Source: Paenibacillus_AB sp036577625 (lineage in GTDB: Bacteria; Bacillota; Bacilli; Paenibacillales; NBRC-103111). From it: DNA of 64,000 nt. Both the position numbers and the translations under genes were made by a program. Position 1 is the stretch's first letter; the number at the start of each line of letters is the position of its first letter. The notes beneath the pieces are model-generated. The model did not search any database. It was not told the DNA's origin and saw only the letters and a list, made by a program, of their open reading frames with translations. The DNA lies in NCBI RefSeq assembly GCF_036577625.1, contig NZ_JARBDC010000011.1:1-64000 (forward strand), read 5' to 3'. Below, in pieces: positions 43,501 to 52,251 of the stretch.

Positions 43501-44028
43501 ATGAGCCGCGTAGTCAGTTGGCTGCAAATTCGGGAGCAGCAGCTCTTCTATATCGTCAACCGTAAAATGAGGCATAGCGCCCTGGACCGTTTTTTCGCCG
43601 CCGCGACCCATCTGGGCGGAGCTTCGGTCACGATCGCCGCGACGCTTCTCGTCGCCTTGTTCGGAAGCGGGAGCTGGCGCCTGGCCGGGCTGGAAAGCTT
43701 GATCGCGCTGGCGGTCAGCCACGTGCCGGTCGCCGTCGTCAAGCGGACGTACCCGCGCAGACGCCCGTATCTCGTCCTGCCGGAAACGAACATTTGCAAA
43801 AATCCGCTCACCGACCACTCGTTTCCTTCCGGTCATTCGACGGCCGTATTTTCCGTCGTCGTGCCGTTCGTATGCGCCGCCCCGGCGCTCGGCTTCGTTC
43901 TGCTGCCGCTCGCCGGGCTCGTCAGCCTGTCGAGAATTTATTTGGGGCTGCACTACCCTTCGGATTGCGCGGCCGGCATAGCGCTCGGAACGTGCGCCGG
44001 TCTCGGGGCCGTCGCCTGGTTCGCTTGA
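43501..44028 (+). CDS. PAP2-superfamily phosphatase
   Basis: 175 residues from the ATG at 43501, the start correctly spaced from GGGAGGG; an ATG 9 nt earlier is too close. Three to five membrane helices and the complete acid-phosphatase signature: KRTYPRRRPY, SFPSGHSTAVF and SRIYLGLHYPSD. Likely an undecaprenyl-pyrophosphate or phosphatidylglycerophosphate phosphatase (BcrC/YodM-like) acting at the outer face of the membrane. Which lipid is used is not resolved. Confidence 0.9.
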   Translation: MSRVVSWLQIREQQLFYIVNRKMRHSALDRFFAAATHLGGASVTIAATLLVALFGSGSWRLAGLESLIALAVSHVPVAVVKRTYPRRRPYLVLPETNICKNPLTDHSFPSGHSTAVFSVVVPFVCAAPALGFVLLPLAGLVSLSRIYLGLHYPSDCAAGIALGTCAGLGAVAWFA

Positions 44029-44122
44029 ATCGGTCCCACACCGGCTTTATCGCCCCGTTTTTACCAATCGAGGCAAAAACCGGATATCCTTTTCGCCGGT
44101 TCAAGCATCCGATTGCCATTTG

Positions 44123-44131
44123 TGGTATAAT
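44123..44131 (+). promoter_or_regulatory. Extended -10 promoter of the glycolipid synthase gene
   Basis: TGG followed by TATAAT (44126-44131); the -35 region is weak, fitting an extended -10 promoter. Confidence 0.6.
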
Positions 44132-44185
44132 ATCCTTGTACGTGCCCGTATTCATTTTTATTTCCTGAAGGTCAGGTGACGATCT

Positions 44186-45298
44186 TTGCGAAAGAAACGG
44201 ATCTTGCTGCTTTCCGAAGGATTCGGAGCCGGTCACACGCAGGCGGCGCACGCTTTGTCCGTCGGGCTCCGCAAGCTTTCGCCCGATCTGCAGACGCGCG
44301 TTCTGGAGCTCGGCAGCTTCCTCCATCCGACGCTTGCGCGTTTCGCGGCATCGGCTTACCGGAAAACGATCACCTCTCAACCGAAGCTGTACGGCTATGT
44401 CTACCGCAAGCAGTATAAAAAATCGCTGAACCGGCTCGCCCGAATGGCGCTCCATCGGCTATTTTACGGACAGACCCTGGAAGTGATCAAGCAGCTCAGG
44501 CCCGATACGATCGTCTGTACCCATCCGTTCCCGAGCGCCGTCGTGTCGCGGCTGAAACGCGCCGGGCTATCCGTTCCGCTGTGCACCGTCATTACGGATT
44601 ACGACGCGCACGGCACGTGGATCAATCCCGAAGTCAACAAATACCTCGTTTCGACCGAGGAAGTGAAGCGCAAGCTGCTGCAGCGGGGCGTTCCGGATTC
44701 CCATATCGAAGTGACCGGCATTCCGGTGCACCCGAACTTTTGGCAGCATCACAACAAGGAAGAGCTGCGGCTCCGGTTCGGCTTGCAGGCGATGCCTACC
44801 GTTCTCGTGATGGGCGGCGGCTGGGGACTCGTGCAGCATGACGACATGCTGCAGCATATGGCCCAATGGCGCGACCGTCTGCAGTTCATTTTCTGCATGG
44901 GCAGCAACAAAAAGGCGCTCGAGCGCCTGAAGGCCGATCCGCGCTTTACGCACCCGAACATTCGTCTGCTCGGGTTTACGCGGGAAGTCGACAAGCTGAT
45001 GGACGTCTCCGACCTGCTCATTACGAAGCCGGGGGGCATGACGTGCACGGAAGGGCTTGCGAAAGGACTGCCGATGCTGTTCTACAGCCCGATTCCGGGC
45101 CAAGAGGAAGAAAATTGCCAATACTTTACCGAGATGGGGCTCGGCGAGCCAATCAAATCGCTGGCGACGCTCGACTACTGGTTCGAAAAGCTGACCGCCC
45201 CGTCCTCCGGTTCGACACGGCCGCATGGCGCGGCGCTCGATCCGATCGCGTACAATCCGAGCACATGCCACCAAGCGATCATGCAAATGTTGTCGTAG
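44186..45298 (+). CDS. MGDG-synthase/GT28-family glycosyltransferase
   Basis: 370 residues from a TTG start at 44186 after AAGGTCAGGTGA. The N-terminal MGDG synthase-like domain begins KRILLLSEGFGAGHTQAA; the C-terminal GT28 domain has LVMGGGWGL and the nucleotide-sugar site LITKPGGMTCTEGLAKGLPM. UgtP-type enzymes make glucosyl-diacylglycerols, the anchors of lipoteichoic acid. The protein is close in plan but a similar family of sporulation-associated transferases also exists, so the acceptor is not certain. Confidence 0.87.
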   Translation: MRKKRILLLSEGFGAGHTQAAHALSVGLRKLSPDLQTRVLELGSFLHPTLARFAASAYRKTITSQPKLYGYVYRKQYKKSLNRLARMALHRLFYGQTLEVIKQLRPDTIVCTHPFPSAVVSRLKRAGLSVPLCTVITDYDAHGTWINPEVNKYLVSTEEVKRKLLQRGVPDSHIEVTGIPVHPNFWQHHNKEELRLRFGLQAMPTVLVMGGGWGLVQHDDMLQHMAQWRDRLQFIFCMGSNKKALERLKADPRFTHPNIRLLGFTREVDKLMDVSDLLITKPGGMTCTEGLAKGLPMLFYSPIPGQEEENCQYFTEMGLGEPIKSLATLDYWFEKLTAPSSGSTRPHGAALDPIAYNPSTCHQAIMQMLS

Positions 45299-45334
45299 GA
45301 GCGACCCGGATCGATTTAAGGAATTTTCAACAAT

Positions 45335-45364
45335 AAGAAAAGCTTCCGATCGAAGCCTTTTCTT
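45335..45364. terminator. Intrinsic terminator
   Basis: Stem aagaaaagcttc / gaagccttttctt with one bulge; A- and T-runs on both sides. Confidence 0.7.
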
Positions 45365-45427
45365 GGCGGCAGCTTGTTCTTGGTAAAGAAGCTCGCACTC
45401 CGTTTTAGCACTTGGTTCTTTATCGAT

Positions 45428-45468
45428 AAAAAAACGTCCCGTTTCCTGTCGGAGAAGGGACGTTTTCG
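45428..45468 (+). terminator. Second terminator-like hairpin
   Basis: Stem aaaacgtcccgtt / gaagggacgtttt followed by CGTTTTC. Confidence 0.65.
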
Positions 45469-45562
45469 TTTTCGGGGACGCGAAATCGCAGTATCCGCTC
45501 CGCCGTCCGCTGTGGTATTCTGGGGCTAGACTCGCGATGGGCGAAGGGGAGCGAACGCATCG

Positions 45563-46306
45563 ATGGATTTCACTTGGGGGCAAATCGCGCTGGCCCTGCT
45601 GGCCGCCGTCATGACCGGATTTTCCAAAACGGGCGTGCCGGGCGCGGGCATATTCGGCGTTGCCATCATGGCCGCCGTCTTCCCCGCGAAGCAGTCGGTC
45701 GGCATGCTGCTGCCGATGCTCATAACGGCCGATATCGTCGCCGTCTCGTATTATCGGAAAGCGGTCGTCTGGAACCATTTGATCGTGCTGATCCCTTGGG
45801 TGCTGGCCGGCATCGTCGCCGGATTTTTCGTCATGGACCGCATCGGGGACGGACAGCTGTCGGTCATTCTGGGAGCGCTTATCGTCGCCCTGCTGGCGCT
45901 TCATATGGTCCGGGACCGGCTGGAGCGCAAACTGAACTACCCGTTCACGCAGACGGCGTATTTTCAGGCCGCGCTCGGCATTTTGGCCGGCTTTACGACG
46001 ATGGTCGGCAACGCCGCGGGAGCGATCATGACCGTCTATTTGCTGTCCAAAGGGCTGCAAAAGAAAGAATTTATCGGAACCGGGGCATGGTTTTTCCTCG
46101 CCGTGAACGTGCTCAAAGTGCCGTTCAACGCATATCTCGGCTTGATTACCGCCGACACGCTCGTATTCGCCGCCTGGATGGCGGCGCCGATCTTGATCGG
46201 CACCTGGGCCGGCATCCGGCTCGTGCCGCGCATCCCGCAGCGATGGTTTCAAGCCGCCATACTGATTTTGACTTTGCTCGGAGGGCTCAGGCTGCTGTTC
46301 GCCTGA
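45563..46306 (+). CDS. TauE/SafE family permease (first)
   Basis: 247 residues, about seven to eight membrane helices in two repeats. Family motifs SKTGVPGAGIFGVAIMA and, in the second half, GFTTMVGNAAGAIMTVYLL are visible. Members are thought to move sulfite, sulfoacetate or other small organosulfur anions across the membrane. A purine-rich GAAGGGGAG precedes the ATG. Stand-alone gene. A second, clearly diverged member lies at 57547-58311. Confidence 0.87.
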   Translation: MDFTWGQIALALLAAVMTGFSKTGVPGAGIFGVAIMAAVFPAKQSVGMLLPMLITADIVAVSYYRKAVVWNHLIVLIPWVLAGIVAGFFVMDRIGDGQLSVILGALIVALLALHMVRDRLERKLNYPFTQTAYFQAALGILAGFTTMVGNAAGAIMTVYLLSKGLQKKEFIGTGAWFFLAVNVLKVPFNAYLGLITADTLVFAAWMAAPILIGTWAGIRLVPRIPQRWFQAAILILTLLGGLRLLFA

Positions 46307-46401
46307 CGTGAGGCGACAAGCTTGTCCGGCCGAAAGCCGGATCGCGGCCCCTCCGCGAAGCTTGGCGGCGATACGAGCCCGCCTTTGCCGAAATCTTGCG
46401 C

Positions 46402-47118
46402 TTACGGCTGCCGTTCGGCGAGCGCGAGCGACGCCTCGTGCTCCGCGAGCGCTTCTTGGCCGATAACGGCTTCCAGACGGTAAATCGGCATTTGCTGCTC
46501 GTAAAATTTGCTTTCGTACTCGGTCATCACGTTGTCCGGGGCCGGGCCGTCCTTATGAAGATCGAGCGAAATGCGGCGCAGCCGGATGTTGAGGTCGGCG
46601 AACGAATTCAGCGAAAACTCGAACAACGGCCGGGAATCGGTCTTGAAATGAATTTCCCCGCGGCTGTCCAGCAGGCGAACGTATTGGCGCACGAATCCGG
46701 CATGCGTCAGCCGCCGGCGGGCATGCCTTTTTTTCGGCCACGGGTCGCTGAAGTTCAAATAAATGCGGCGCAGCTCGCCCTCGTCGAACACGTCGGCGAT
46801 CCGCTCGATATTGAACAGCGCGAGCGCAAGGTTGTCCGGGGCGCTTCCGTCTTCGCGGCCCGCCGCGGCCCGCGCCTTCTCGCTCGCCCGGCGGATCAGC
46901 TCGTCGTACATGTCGACGCCGATAAAGTTGCAATCCGGGTGCAGCACGCTCATCTCGCTGATGAATTTCCCTTTCCCCATGCCGAGCTCGACATGGATCG
47001 GCTTCTCGTTGCCGAACCTTTCGGCCCAGCGTCCTTTCCATTCCGCCGGATTCAAGACGACGAGATCGTGCTGGCTTTCGATCGTCTCGCGTATCCCTTT
47101 CCTGCCTCTCAAACGCAT
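46402..47118 (-). CDS. trmB: tRNA (guanine-N7-)-methyltransferase
   Basis: 238 residues. SAM-binding motif HVELGMGKGKF (about 42-52), the acidic VDMYDELI loop and the catalytic SDPWPKKRHARRRL are intact; the C-terminal TEYESKF is typical. Makes m7G46 in tRNAs. Preceded by GGAAGAGC, a moderate ribosome site. Confidence 0.96.
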   Translation of the reverse strand: MRLRGRKGIRETIESQHDLVVLNPAEWKGRWAERFGNEKPIHVELGMGKGKFISEMSVLHPDCNFIGVDMYDELIRRASEKARAAAGREDGSAPDNLALALFNIERIADVFDEGELRRIYLNFSDPWPKKRHARRRLTHAGFVRQYVRLLDSRGEIHFKTDSRPLFEFSLNSFADLNIRLRRISLDLHKDGPAPDNVMTEYESKFYEQQMPIYRLEAVIGQEALAEHEASLALAERQP

Positions 47119-47186
47119 GCGGCTCTTCCTCCACGAATTCGTTTGCTACGTATACGAATACTCATCTTAGACGATTTCCCCGCAAA

Positions 47187-47246
47187 AGAAAAGAGCGCTG
47201 CCGTCGCCGCCGGGCCGGGCCCGGCGGTGATCAAGCGGCGCTCTTC
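47187..47246 (-). terminator. Terminator of the 68-residue protein gene
   Basis: Minus-strand outer stem gaagagcgccg / ggcagcgctctt, a very GC-rich inner stem (ccgccgggcc / ggcccggcgg), then TTTTCTTTT. Confidence 0.8.
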
Positions 47247-47273
47247 GCAAACGAGCCTGCTTTTGCGGTTCGA

Positions 47274-47480
47274 TTAAACGTCCAGCGAATGGTAATGCAC
47301 GTGATCGCTGTGCGGGATCATTTTGCGTTCGAGCACTTTCCGCACTTTTTTCTTCGCGCTGAGCGCCACTTTGCTTTCCGGACGGAACCGGATGCCGCCG
47401 CCGAGCGCCATCGCTTCTTTAACCGTCAGTTCAATCGTAATCGTTTCGTCGCCGTTCGGAATTTCAAACGCTGCGTTCAT
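47274..47480 (-). CDS. Small conserved hypothetical protein
   Basis: 68 residues from the ATG at 47480, preceded by GAGGTGAAG. Composition: an acidic beta-type start (FEIPNGDETITIELTVKEAMAL), a basic middle (SKVALSAKKKVRKVLERK) and a His-rich end (HSDHVHYH). I recognise no family. It has its own terminator and a good ribosome site, which support it being real. Confidence 0.7.
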   Translation of the reverse strand: MNAAFEIPNGDETITIELTVKEAMALGGGIRFRPESKVALSAKKKVRKVLERKMIPHSDHVHYHSLDV

Positions 47481-47698
47481 GGACTTCACCTCGTCAAAGT
47501 ATTTGGTACAAGTATGCCCTGAATCGACGAATCCCAGATCGAAAGCTGCGAAAAAGTGCTGCGGATTCAAGCGCTTTCTTCATGTTCAATAGTAACACAT
47601 CATGTAAGGTTTCGCAAGAGAAAACGGCGTAATATCAAGCCTCTTTTTGCATCGGAAGCTTGCCAAATTGCAGCAAAATCGGCGTCGAAGCGGCACCG

Positions 47699-48487
47699 TC
47701 AGACACGGTGCGCGCTCCGGTATTGGGACGGGCTCGTCTTCATTTCCTTCGAAAAGACGCGGCTCAAATAAAACGCGTTCTGATAGCCGCACAGCTCGGC
47801 GATCCGCTCGAGCGGCTCGTCCGTTTCGGCCAGCATTCGCCTCACTTTGTGCAGACGGACGCCGGTCCAATATTTGACCGGGGAGATGCCCATTTCCTTC
47901 TGAAATTTACGGGTGAATTGCGACTGGCTCAAGCCGACGAGCGCGGCGACCGATTGCATCGAGATGTTTTGGCAGGCCCGTTCGGTAATGTAGCGGACCG
48001 CTTCGTCGATCACCGGATCCCGCGGCCTTCGCTCCTTGCGCCGGGCCGCGCGCTCCCCGATATATTGGTACAGCATGTCGCAGATCAAATGCTCCAAGTA
48101 GTGCAGCGACACATGGTCGCGGCCCTCGCGCAGCGCCGTCAAAGTCGACAGCAGGCGGGCCGTATCGCGAAACGGGAGCTTGCCGGAATGCGGAAACTCG
48201 AGCGGCCCTTCGGGCGACGAAACGCCGAGCCGGAACTGCAAATAATGGAAATCGAGCGTCCCGATCGCCTCCCGGCGAAACGGCACGCCCGGCGGACAAA
48301 GCACCGCTTCGCCCGCTTTCGCTTCCCCGGACTCGCCCGCCACTTCGAACTTGAACGTTCCTTTTTCGCTTGCGATGATCGCCCACCCGACGTACGTTTC
48401 CTCGGGCAGCCGGAAGCTCGTCCGGTTTTGGGAATAGGAGTGGGCGAGCAGCTTCGCCTCGATTTTCGTTATTTTCGCATGCAGCAA
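47699..48487 (-). CDS. AraC family transcriptional regulator (first)
   Basis: 262 residues. N-terminal cupin-type sensor (about 1-150; GEAVLCPPGVPFRREAIG is the metal-free cupin signature) and a C-terminal double helix-turn-helix (about 160-258; ISMQSVAALVGLSQSQFTRKF, ERIAELCGYQNAFYLSRVFSKEM, then SPSQYR). It is divergent from the phyH gene, with 130 nt between the start codons. A matched element upstream of phyH and of the solute-binding lipoprotein gene is the best candidate for its binding site. Likely a sugar-responsive activator. Confidence 0.9.
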   Translation of the reverse strand: MLHAKITKIEAKLLAHSYSQNRTSFRLPEETYVGWAIIASEKGTFKFEVAGESGEAKAGEAVLCPPGVPFRREAIGTLDFHYLQFRLGVSSPEGPLEFPHSGKLPFRDTARLLSTLTALREGRDHVSLHYLEHLICDMLYQYIGERAARRKERRPRDPVIDEAVRYITERACQNISMQSVAALVGLSQSQFTRKFQKEMGISPVKYWTGVRLHKVRRMLAETDEPLERIAELCGYQNAFYLSRVFSKEMKTSPSQYRSAHRV

Positions 48488-48507
48488 CGTTCATCCCTCC
48501 GCACCTG

Positions 48508-48547
48508 CAAAAAAGTATAAGCAAATCAGCAATCCAATGCATGTTCT
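48508..48547 (+). promoter_or_regulatory. Element A: AraC-type activator site and promoter of phyH
   Basis: A 39-nt element starting CAAAAAAGTATA and ending AATGCATGTTC matches element B at 49446 at about 28 of 39 positions. The end (TGTTCT, 48542-48547) fits a weak -35, 17 nt before TACGAT (48565-48570), so the element overlaps the -35 as class II AraC sites do. Confidence 0.6.
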
Positions 48548-48617
48548 TCATCATTATAAAGGTATACGATACAAACAAGAAACGGTAACCAAACAAAAAA
48601 GTGAAGGAGCGAGCGGA

Positions 48618-49388
48618 ATGAGCAACACGTTGACGTATGCCGGGCTGGACGAATTCAAACAAAAAGGGTATCTCGTGCTGCGGGGGGTGTTCAGCCGGGA
48701 AGAAACGCAGCTGTGGAAAGCCGAAACGAACCGGCTGCTACACCTGGACGACCGCATGATCAACCCGCTGAACGTTCGCGTCGGCTTCCGCAAAGTGGGA
48801 GACGCGAACCGGGTCGAAAAGTTCGATCCGCTCGTCGACATTTCTCCGGTTTTCGCCGAGCTTGCGAAAGACGAACGGATTTTGACGCCGCTGCGCGACA
48901 TTTATCTCGACGAACCGCTGCTGTTCAAAGACAAGCTTATCTTCAAGCTGCCCGGGATGAGCGGTTACACGATGCATCAGGACGCGGCCTGGTGGCAGGG
49001 CTTCCCGATCGAAGGGCTCGTCTCGGTCATGGTCGCGGTCGACGGCGCTTCCCGCGCCAACGGCGGACTCGAGCTGTTTCCGGGCTATCACGACCGGCTC
49101 CGGTCCACGCCCGGCGAGCTGCGCAACTTAACCGAAGCGGAAATCGCCGAAATCGATCTCGCCGCGGGCGAGCTGGTCGAAACGGAGCCCGGCGACATCA
49201 TTCTGTTCCATTCGTTCACCCCGCACCGCAGCGGCCCGAATACGGCCGATTACAGCCGGACGCAGCTGTACTTGACTTATTCGCCGTCCAAAAACGGCCA
49301 GCTGTATAAAGCGCATTATCAGCACTTCGTCCGGTACGGCTCGCGAAATAAAACGGACGATACGATCAGGCAAAGCTACTTTTTGTAA
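48618..49388 (+). CDS. PhyH-family Fe(II)/2-oxoglutarate dioxygenase
   Basis: 256 residues from the ATG at 48618, preceded by GTGAAGGAGCG. Metal triad H120-x-D122 (TMHQDAAWW) and H203 (TPHRSGPN), with R214 a candidate for 2-oxoglutarate binding. PhyH-like enzymes hydroxylate or dehydrogenate lipids, amino acids, ectoine or small aromatic compounds; the substrate is unknown here. It is divergent from an AraC regulator and ends before a terminator. The following solute-binding lipoprotein gene seems to be under the same regulator. Confidence 0.9.
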   Translation: MSNTLTYAGLDEFKQKGYLVLRGVFSREETQLWKAETNRLLHLDDRMINPLNVRVGFRKVGDANRVEKFDPLVDISPVFAELAKDERILTPLRDIYLDEPLLFKDKLIFKLPGMSGYTMHQDAAWWQGFPIEGLVSVMVAVDGASRANGGLELFPGYHDRLRSTPGELRNLTEAEIAEIDLAAGELVETEPGDIILFHSFTPHRSGPNTADYSRTQLYLTYSPSKNGQLYKAHYQHFVRYGSRNKTDDTIRQSYFL

Positions 49389-49401
49389 CGAATCGGACGG
49401 A

Positions 49402-49426
49402 AACCGGCGTACCCCGCCGGTTTTTT
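49402..49426 (+). terminator. Intrinsic terminator of the phyH gene
   Basis: Stem aaccggcg / cgccggtt followed by TTTTTT. Confidence 0.88.
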
Positions 49427-49445
49427 CGTTCGTTTTGCGGACGTA

Positions 49446-49485
49446 CAAAAAAGTATATGCACATTGCGGATTTAATGAATGTTCG
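49446..49485 (+). promoter_or_regulatory. Element B: AraC-type activator site and promoter of the lipoprotein gene
   Basis: Partner of element A, starting CAAAAAAGTATA and ending AATGAATGTTC, then 19 nt to TATGAT (49504-49509). It ends 74 nt upstream of the ATG; element A ends 72 nt upstream of its own. Confidence 0.6.
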
Positions 49486-49557
49486 AGGCGGCCGCGGCGG
49501 TTGTATGATGAGGAGGAATGGCCGAGCATTCAACTATTTGAATCGGAGGGGTGCCGC

Positions 49558-50907
49558 ATGAGTGAACGGAACCGATGGAAAGCCGGAACGGCAAAGAAAT
49601 GTATGGCGTTGGTTATGTGCGGCCTTTTGTCGCTCATGCTGCCCGCGTGCGGGGGGACGGGCGGAGGAGGCGGGGACAGCCCGGGAAACGCGGCGGGGAG
49701 CCAGGCGGGAAGCGCGGCGGAAGGCGGCGGCGGAACAAGCAAAGGACCGGTCAAGCTCGTCTTTTACTCGACGGCGGGCTGGACCCGGGAAGCGTTCGAC
49801 GAGCGGTTCGGCGACGCCATGCGCAAACAGTTTCCGAACTATACGATCGAGTACATCCAGTCGGGCCAAGGAGCGACGCTCGCCGATTTGGTGGCCGCCG
49901 GTCAGCAGATCGACGTCTTTTGGCAGGCGGTCGACGTGACGATCCAGCAAATGCAGGAGTATAAGCTCGAATACGATATGAGCGGGCTGATCCAAAAGCA
50001 CGGGCTCGATCTGAGCGCGCTCGAGCCGTCGTCCGTCGACGCGGTCCGGGCCATGTCGGGCGGTAAAATGTATGCGCTTCCACTGGTTATCAATACATCC
50101 GTCCTGTATTACAATAAAGATTTGTTCGACAAATTCGGCGTCGCTTATCCGAAGGACGGCATGACGTGGGACCACGTCATCGAGCTGGCGAAACGAATGG
50201 TCCGAACCGAAGGCGGCCAGCCGTATTACGGACTCGGCACGTCGATCACGCACAATTTCAGCCTGAACCCGCAATCGGTCCCTTACGTCGACCGCAAGAC
50301 GGAGCGAGCGACCATTACGACCGATCCGCGATGGAAATCGATCTTCGAGGTGATCGTGGAAGCGTACAAGACGACCGGCGGCGGATCGATGGGGCCGCCC
50401 CAGTTCGTGCAGAACAAAAACATCGCCATGACCGAAGGGCTCGCCAACCTGTTCCTGAACCTGGACATGACGACGCTGAACTGGGATCTCGTCACGTACC
50501 CGACCTACAAGGAGGCGCCGGGCAAAGCGCCGCAGCCGTACCCGACCTTGTTCGGCATTACGGCGACGAGCAAATTCAAGGACGAGGCGTTTCAGGTGCT
50601 CCGGCATATGCTGACCGAGCGGGAGCAGCTGAGCTTGTCCGAAAGGGCGATCATCCCCGTGCTGAAAAAAGACAACGTGCTCCAAGCATTCGGCACGAAG
50701 AGCAAATATCAGGGGAAAAATTTCAAGGCGATCGTAGGCCGTACCTTTTCGCCGATTGCGGAAAAAACGAAATACGACTCCAAGGCTCAGCCGATCTACA
50801 ACAAATACGTCCCGAACGTGGCGAAAGGAGAGCTCGACCTGAACTCCGCCTTCCGCAAAATCGATGAGGATATGACGAAGATGATCGCCGAGGAAAAAAC
50901 GAAATGA
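49558..50907 (+). CDS. ABC transporter solute-binding lipoprotein, family 1
   Basis: 449 residues from the ATG at 49558 (ATCGGAGGGG upstream). Signal peptide with lipobox LMLPAC (lipidated Cys31), a Gly/Ala-rich linker, then the family 1 extracellular solute-binding domain. Shares the YYNKDLFDKFGVAYPKDG stretch with the truncated protein at the window start, so the two are paralogues. It should bind a carbohydrate for an ABC importer, but no permease or ATPase gene is adjacent. Its promoter carries the element shared with phyH. The gene is followed by mnmL with a 118-nt gap. Confidence 0.9.
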   Translation: MSERNRWKAGTAKKCMALVMCGLLSLMLPACGGTGGGGGDSPGNAAGSQAGSAAEGGGGTSKGPVKLVFYSTAGWTREAFDERFGDAMRKQFPNYTIEYIQSGQGATLADLVAAGQQIDVFWQAVDVTIQQMQEYKLEYDMSGLIQKHGLDLSALEPSSVDAVRAMSGGKMYALPLVINTSVLYYNKDLFDKFGVAYPKDGMTWDHVIELAKRMVRTEGGQPYYGLGTSITHNFSLNPQSVPYVDRKTERATITTDPRWKSIFEVIVEAYKTTGGGSMGPPQFVQNKNIAMTEGLANLFLNLDMTTLNWDLVTYPTYKEAPGKAPQPYPTLFGITATSKFKDEAFQVLRHMLTEREQLSLSERAIIPVLKKDNVLQAFGTKSKYQGKNFKAIVGRTFSPIAEKTKYDSKAQPIYNKYVPNVAKGELDLNSAFRKIDEDMTKMIAEEKTK

Positions 50908-51025
50908 TCCGGCACGGGCTCGCTCGGCGGCCCGAATGCCGGAAAGCTTCGCTTGCCGCCGCGGCTTCTGGTACAATAGATGACGGGGCTACCCGCAAGC
51001 TTAAGCAAAGGAGCTCGAACGTTCG

Positions 51026-51982
51026 ATGACCGCAACGACTTCCGCCGTAAAGCCCCGCCTGTGGGGCGACAAACGGTTTCATACGTGGAACGCCGAAATG
51101 CGCGAGCAGTTCGGCACGAAAGTGTTCAAAGTGATGCTCGATGCCGGCTTTACGTGCCCGAACCGGGACGGCCGCATCGCGACGGGCGGCTGCACGTTTT
51201 GCAGCGCCAGAGGGTCGGGCGATTTCGCCGGCAGCCGCCGGGACGATCTCGTCACCCAGTTTAACAACATTCGCGACCTCCAGCACCGCAAATGGCCGGA
51301 AGCGAACTATATCGGCTATTTTCAGGCATATACGAACACGTATGCTCCGGTCGAGGAACTGCGCGAATATTACGAAGTGATCCTGCAGCAGCCCGGCGTC
51401 GTCGGCTTGTCGATCGCCACGCGGCCCGACTGCCTGCCGGACGACGTGGTCGATTATTTGGCGGAGCTGAACGAGCGCACGTACTTGTGGGTCGAAATGG
51501 GCTTGCAGACGGTGCACGAGAAAACGTCCGCGCTCATCAACCGGGCGCACGATACGCAGTGCTACCTGGACGCGGTCGCCAAGCTGCGCCGACGCAACAT
51601 CCGCGTATGCGCGCATATCATTTACGGGCTGCCCGGCGAAACGCACGAGATGATGCTGGACACCGCCAAAGCGGTCGCCGCCATGGACGTGCAGGGCGTC
51701 AAAGTGCATCTGCTCCATCTGATGCGCAAGACGCCGATGGTCAAACAGTACGAAGCGGGACTCGTCCGCTTCCTGGAAAAGGACGAATACGTGAAGCTCG
51801 TCGTCGACACGCTCGAGCTGCTGCCCCCGGACATGATCGTGCACCGGCTGACCGGCGACGCCCCGCGCGAGCTGCTGATCGGCCCGATGTGGAGCTTGAA
51901 GAAATGGGAAGTGCTGAACGCGATCGACGCGGAGCTCGTCCGCCGAAACACATGGCAAGGCAAGCTGTGGACGGGAGCGTAA
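51026..51982 (+). CDS. mnmL: Radical SAM enzyme YtqA/MnmL family
   Basis: 318 residues. Three cluster cysteines in a variant spacing: C44, C56 and C59 (FTCPNRDGRIATGGCTFC). The TIGR01212 family hallmark GDFAGSRRDDL-like and the C-terminal MIVHRLTGDAP, LLIGPMWSLKKW are present. B. subtilis YtqA (MnmL) has been linked to 5-aminomethyluridine formation at tRNA wobble uridine, acting before the methyltransferase MnmM, whose gene is at 55918-56544. Own terminator at 52003. Identification is strong; the exact reaction rests on published work that I recall and did not check. Confidence 0.86.
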   Translation: MTATTSAVKPRLWGDKRFHTWNAEMREQFGTKVFKVMLDAGFTCPNRDGRIATGGCTFCSARGSGDFAGSRRDDLVTQFNNIRDLQHRKWPEANYIGYFQAYTNTYAPVEELREYYEVILQQPGVVGLSIATRPDCLPDDVVDYLAELNERTYLWVEMGLQTVHEKTSALINRAHDTQCYLDAVAKLRRRNIRVCAHIIYGLPGETHEMMLDTAKAVAAMDVQGVKVHLLHLMRKTPMVKQYEAGLVRFLEKDEYVKLVVDTLELLPPDMIVHRLTGDAPRELLIGPMWSLKKWEVLNAIDAELVRRNTWQGKLWTGA

Positions 51983-52002
51983 CGCCGTTTCCGCCCGAAC
52001 CG

Positions 52003-52037
52003 CCTCCGTCCCGCTCTTGCGGCGACGGAGGTTTTTT
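52003..52037 (+). terminator. Intrinsic terminator of mnmL
   Basis: Stem cctccgtc / gacggagg with a partly paired loop, then TTTTTT. Confidence 0.88.
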
Positions 52038-52251
52038 CGTGCGGAAAAGCGAACGCGCGCAAGCCGGATGCGGCCCGGCGCAAGCTTCGACGAGACCGAC
52101 GATCGGGGCGCTCACCCGTTTTACAAAGCAAAAAAAGCATCCGGTCGCGAACGACCAAACGCTTCTGCCCTGGCGTACGGCTGTATGGCGCTGCGCTCTC
52201 CCCATGGTTCCCCATGCTGCCTCCACTATGATCCGACGATTCGGAATAATA

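Noticed and set aside
45335..45468. Small RNA gene between the two hairpins
   Set aside because: Two terminator-like hairpins in series are enough to explain it; no promoter is visible between them.
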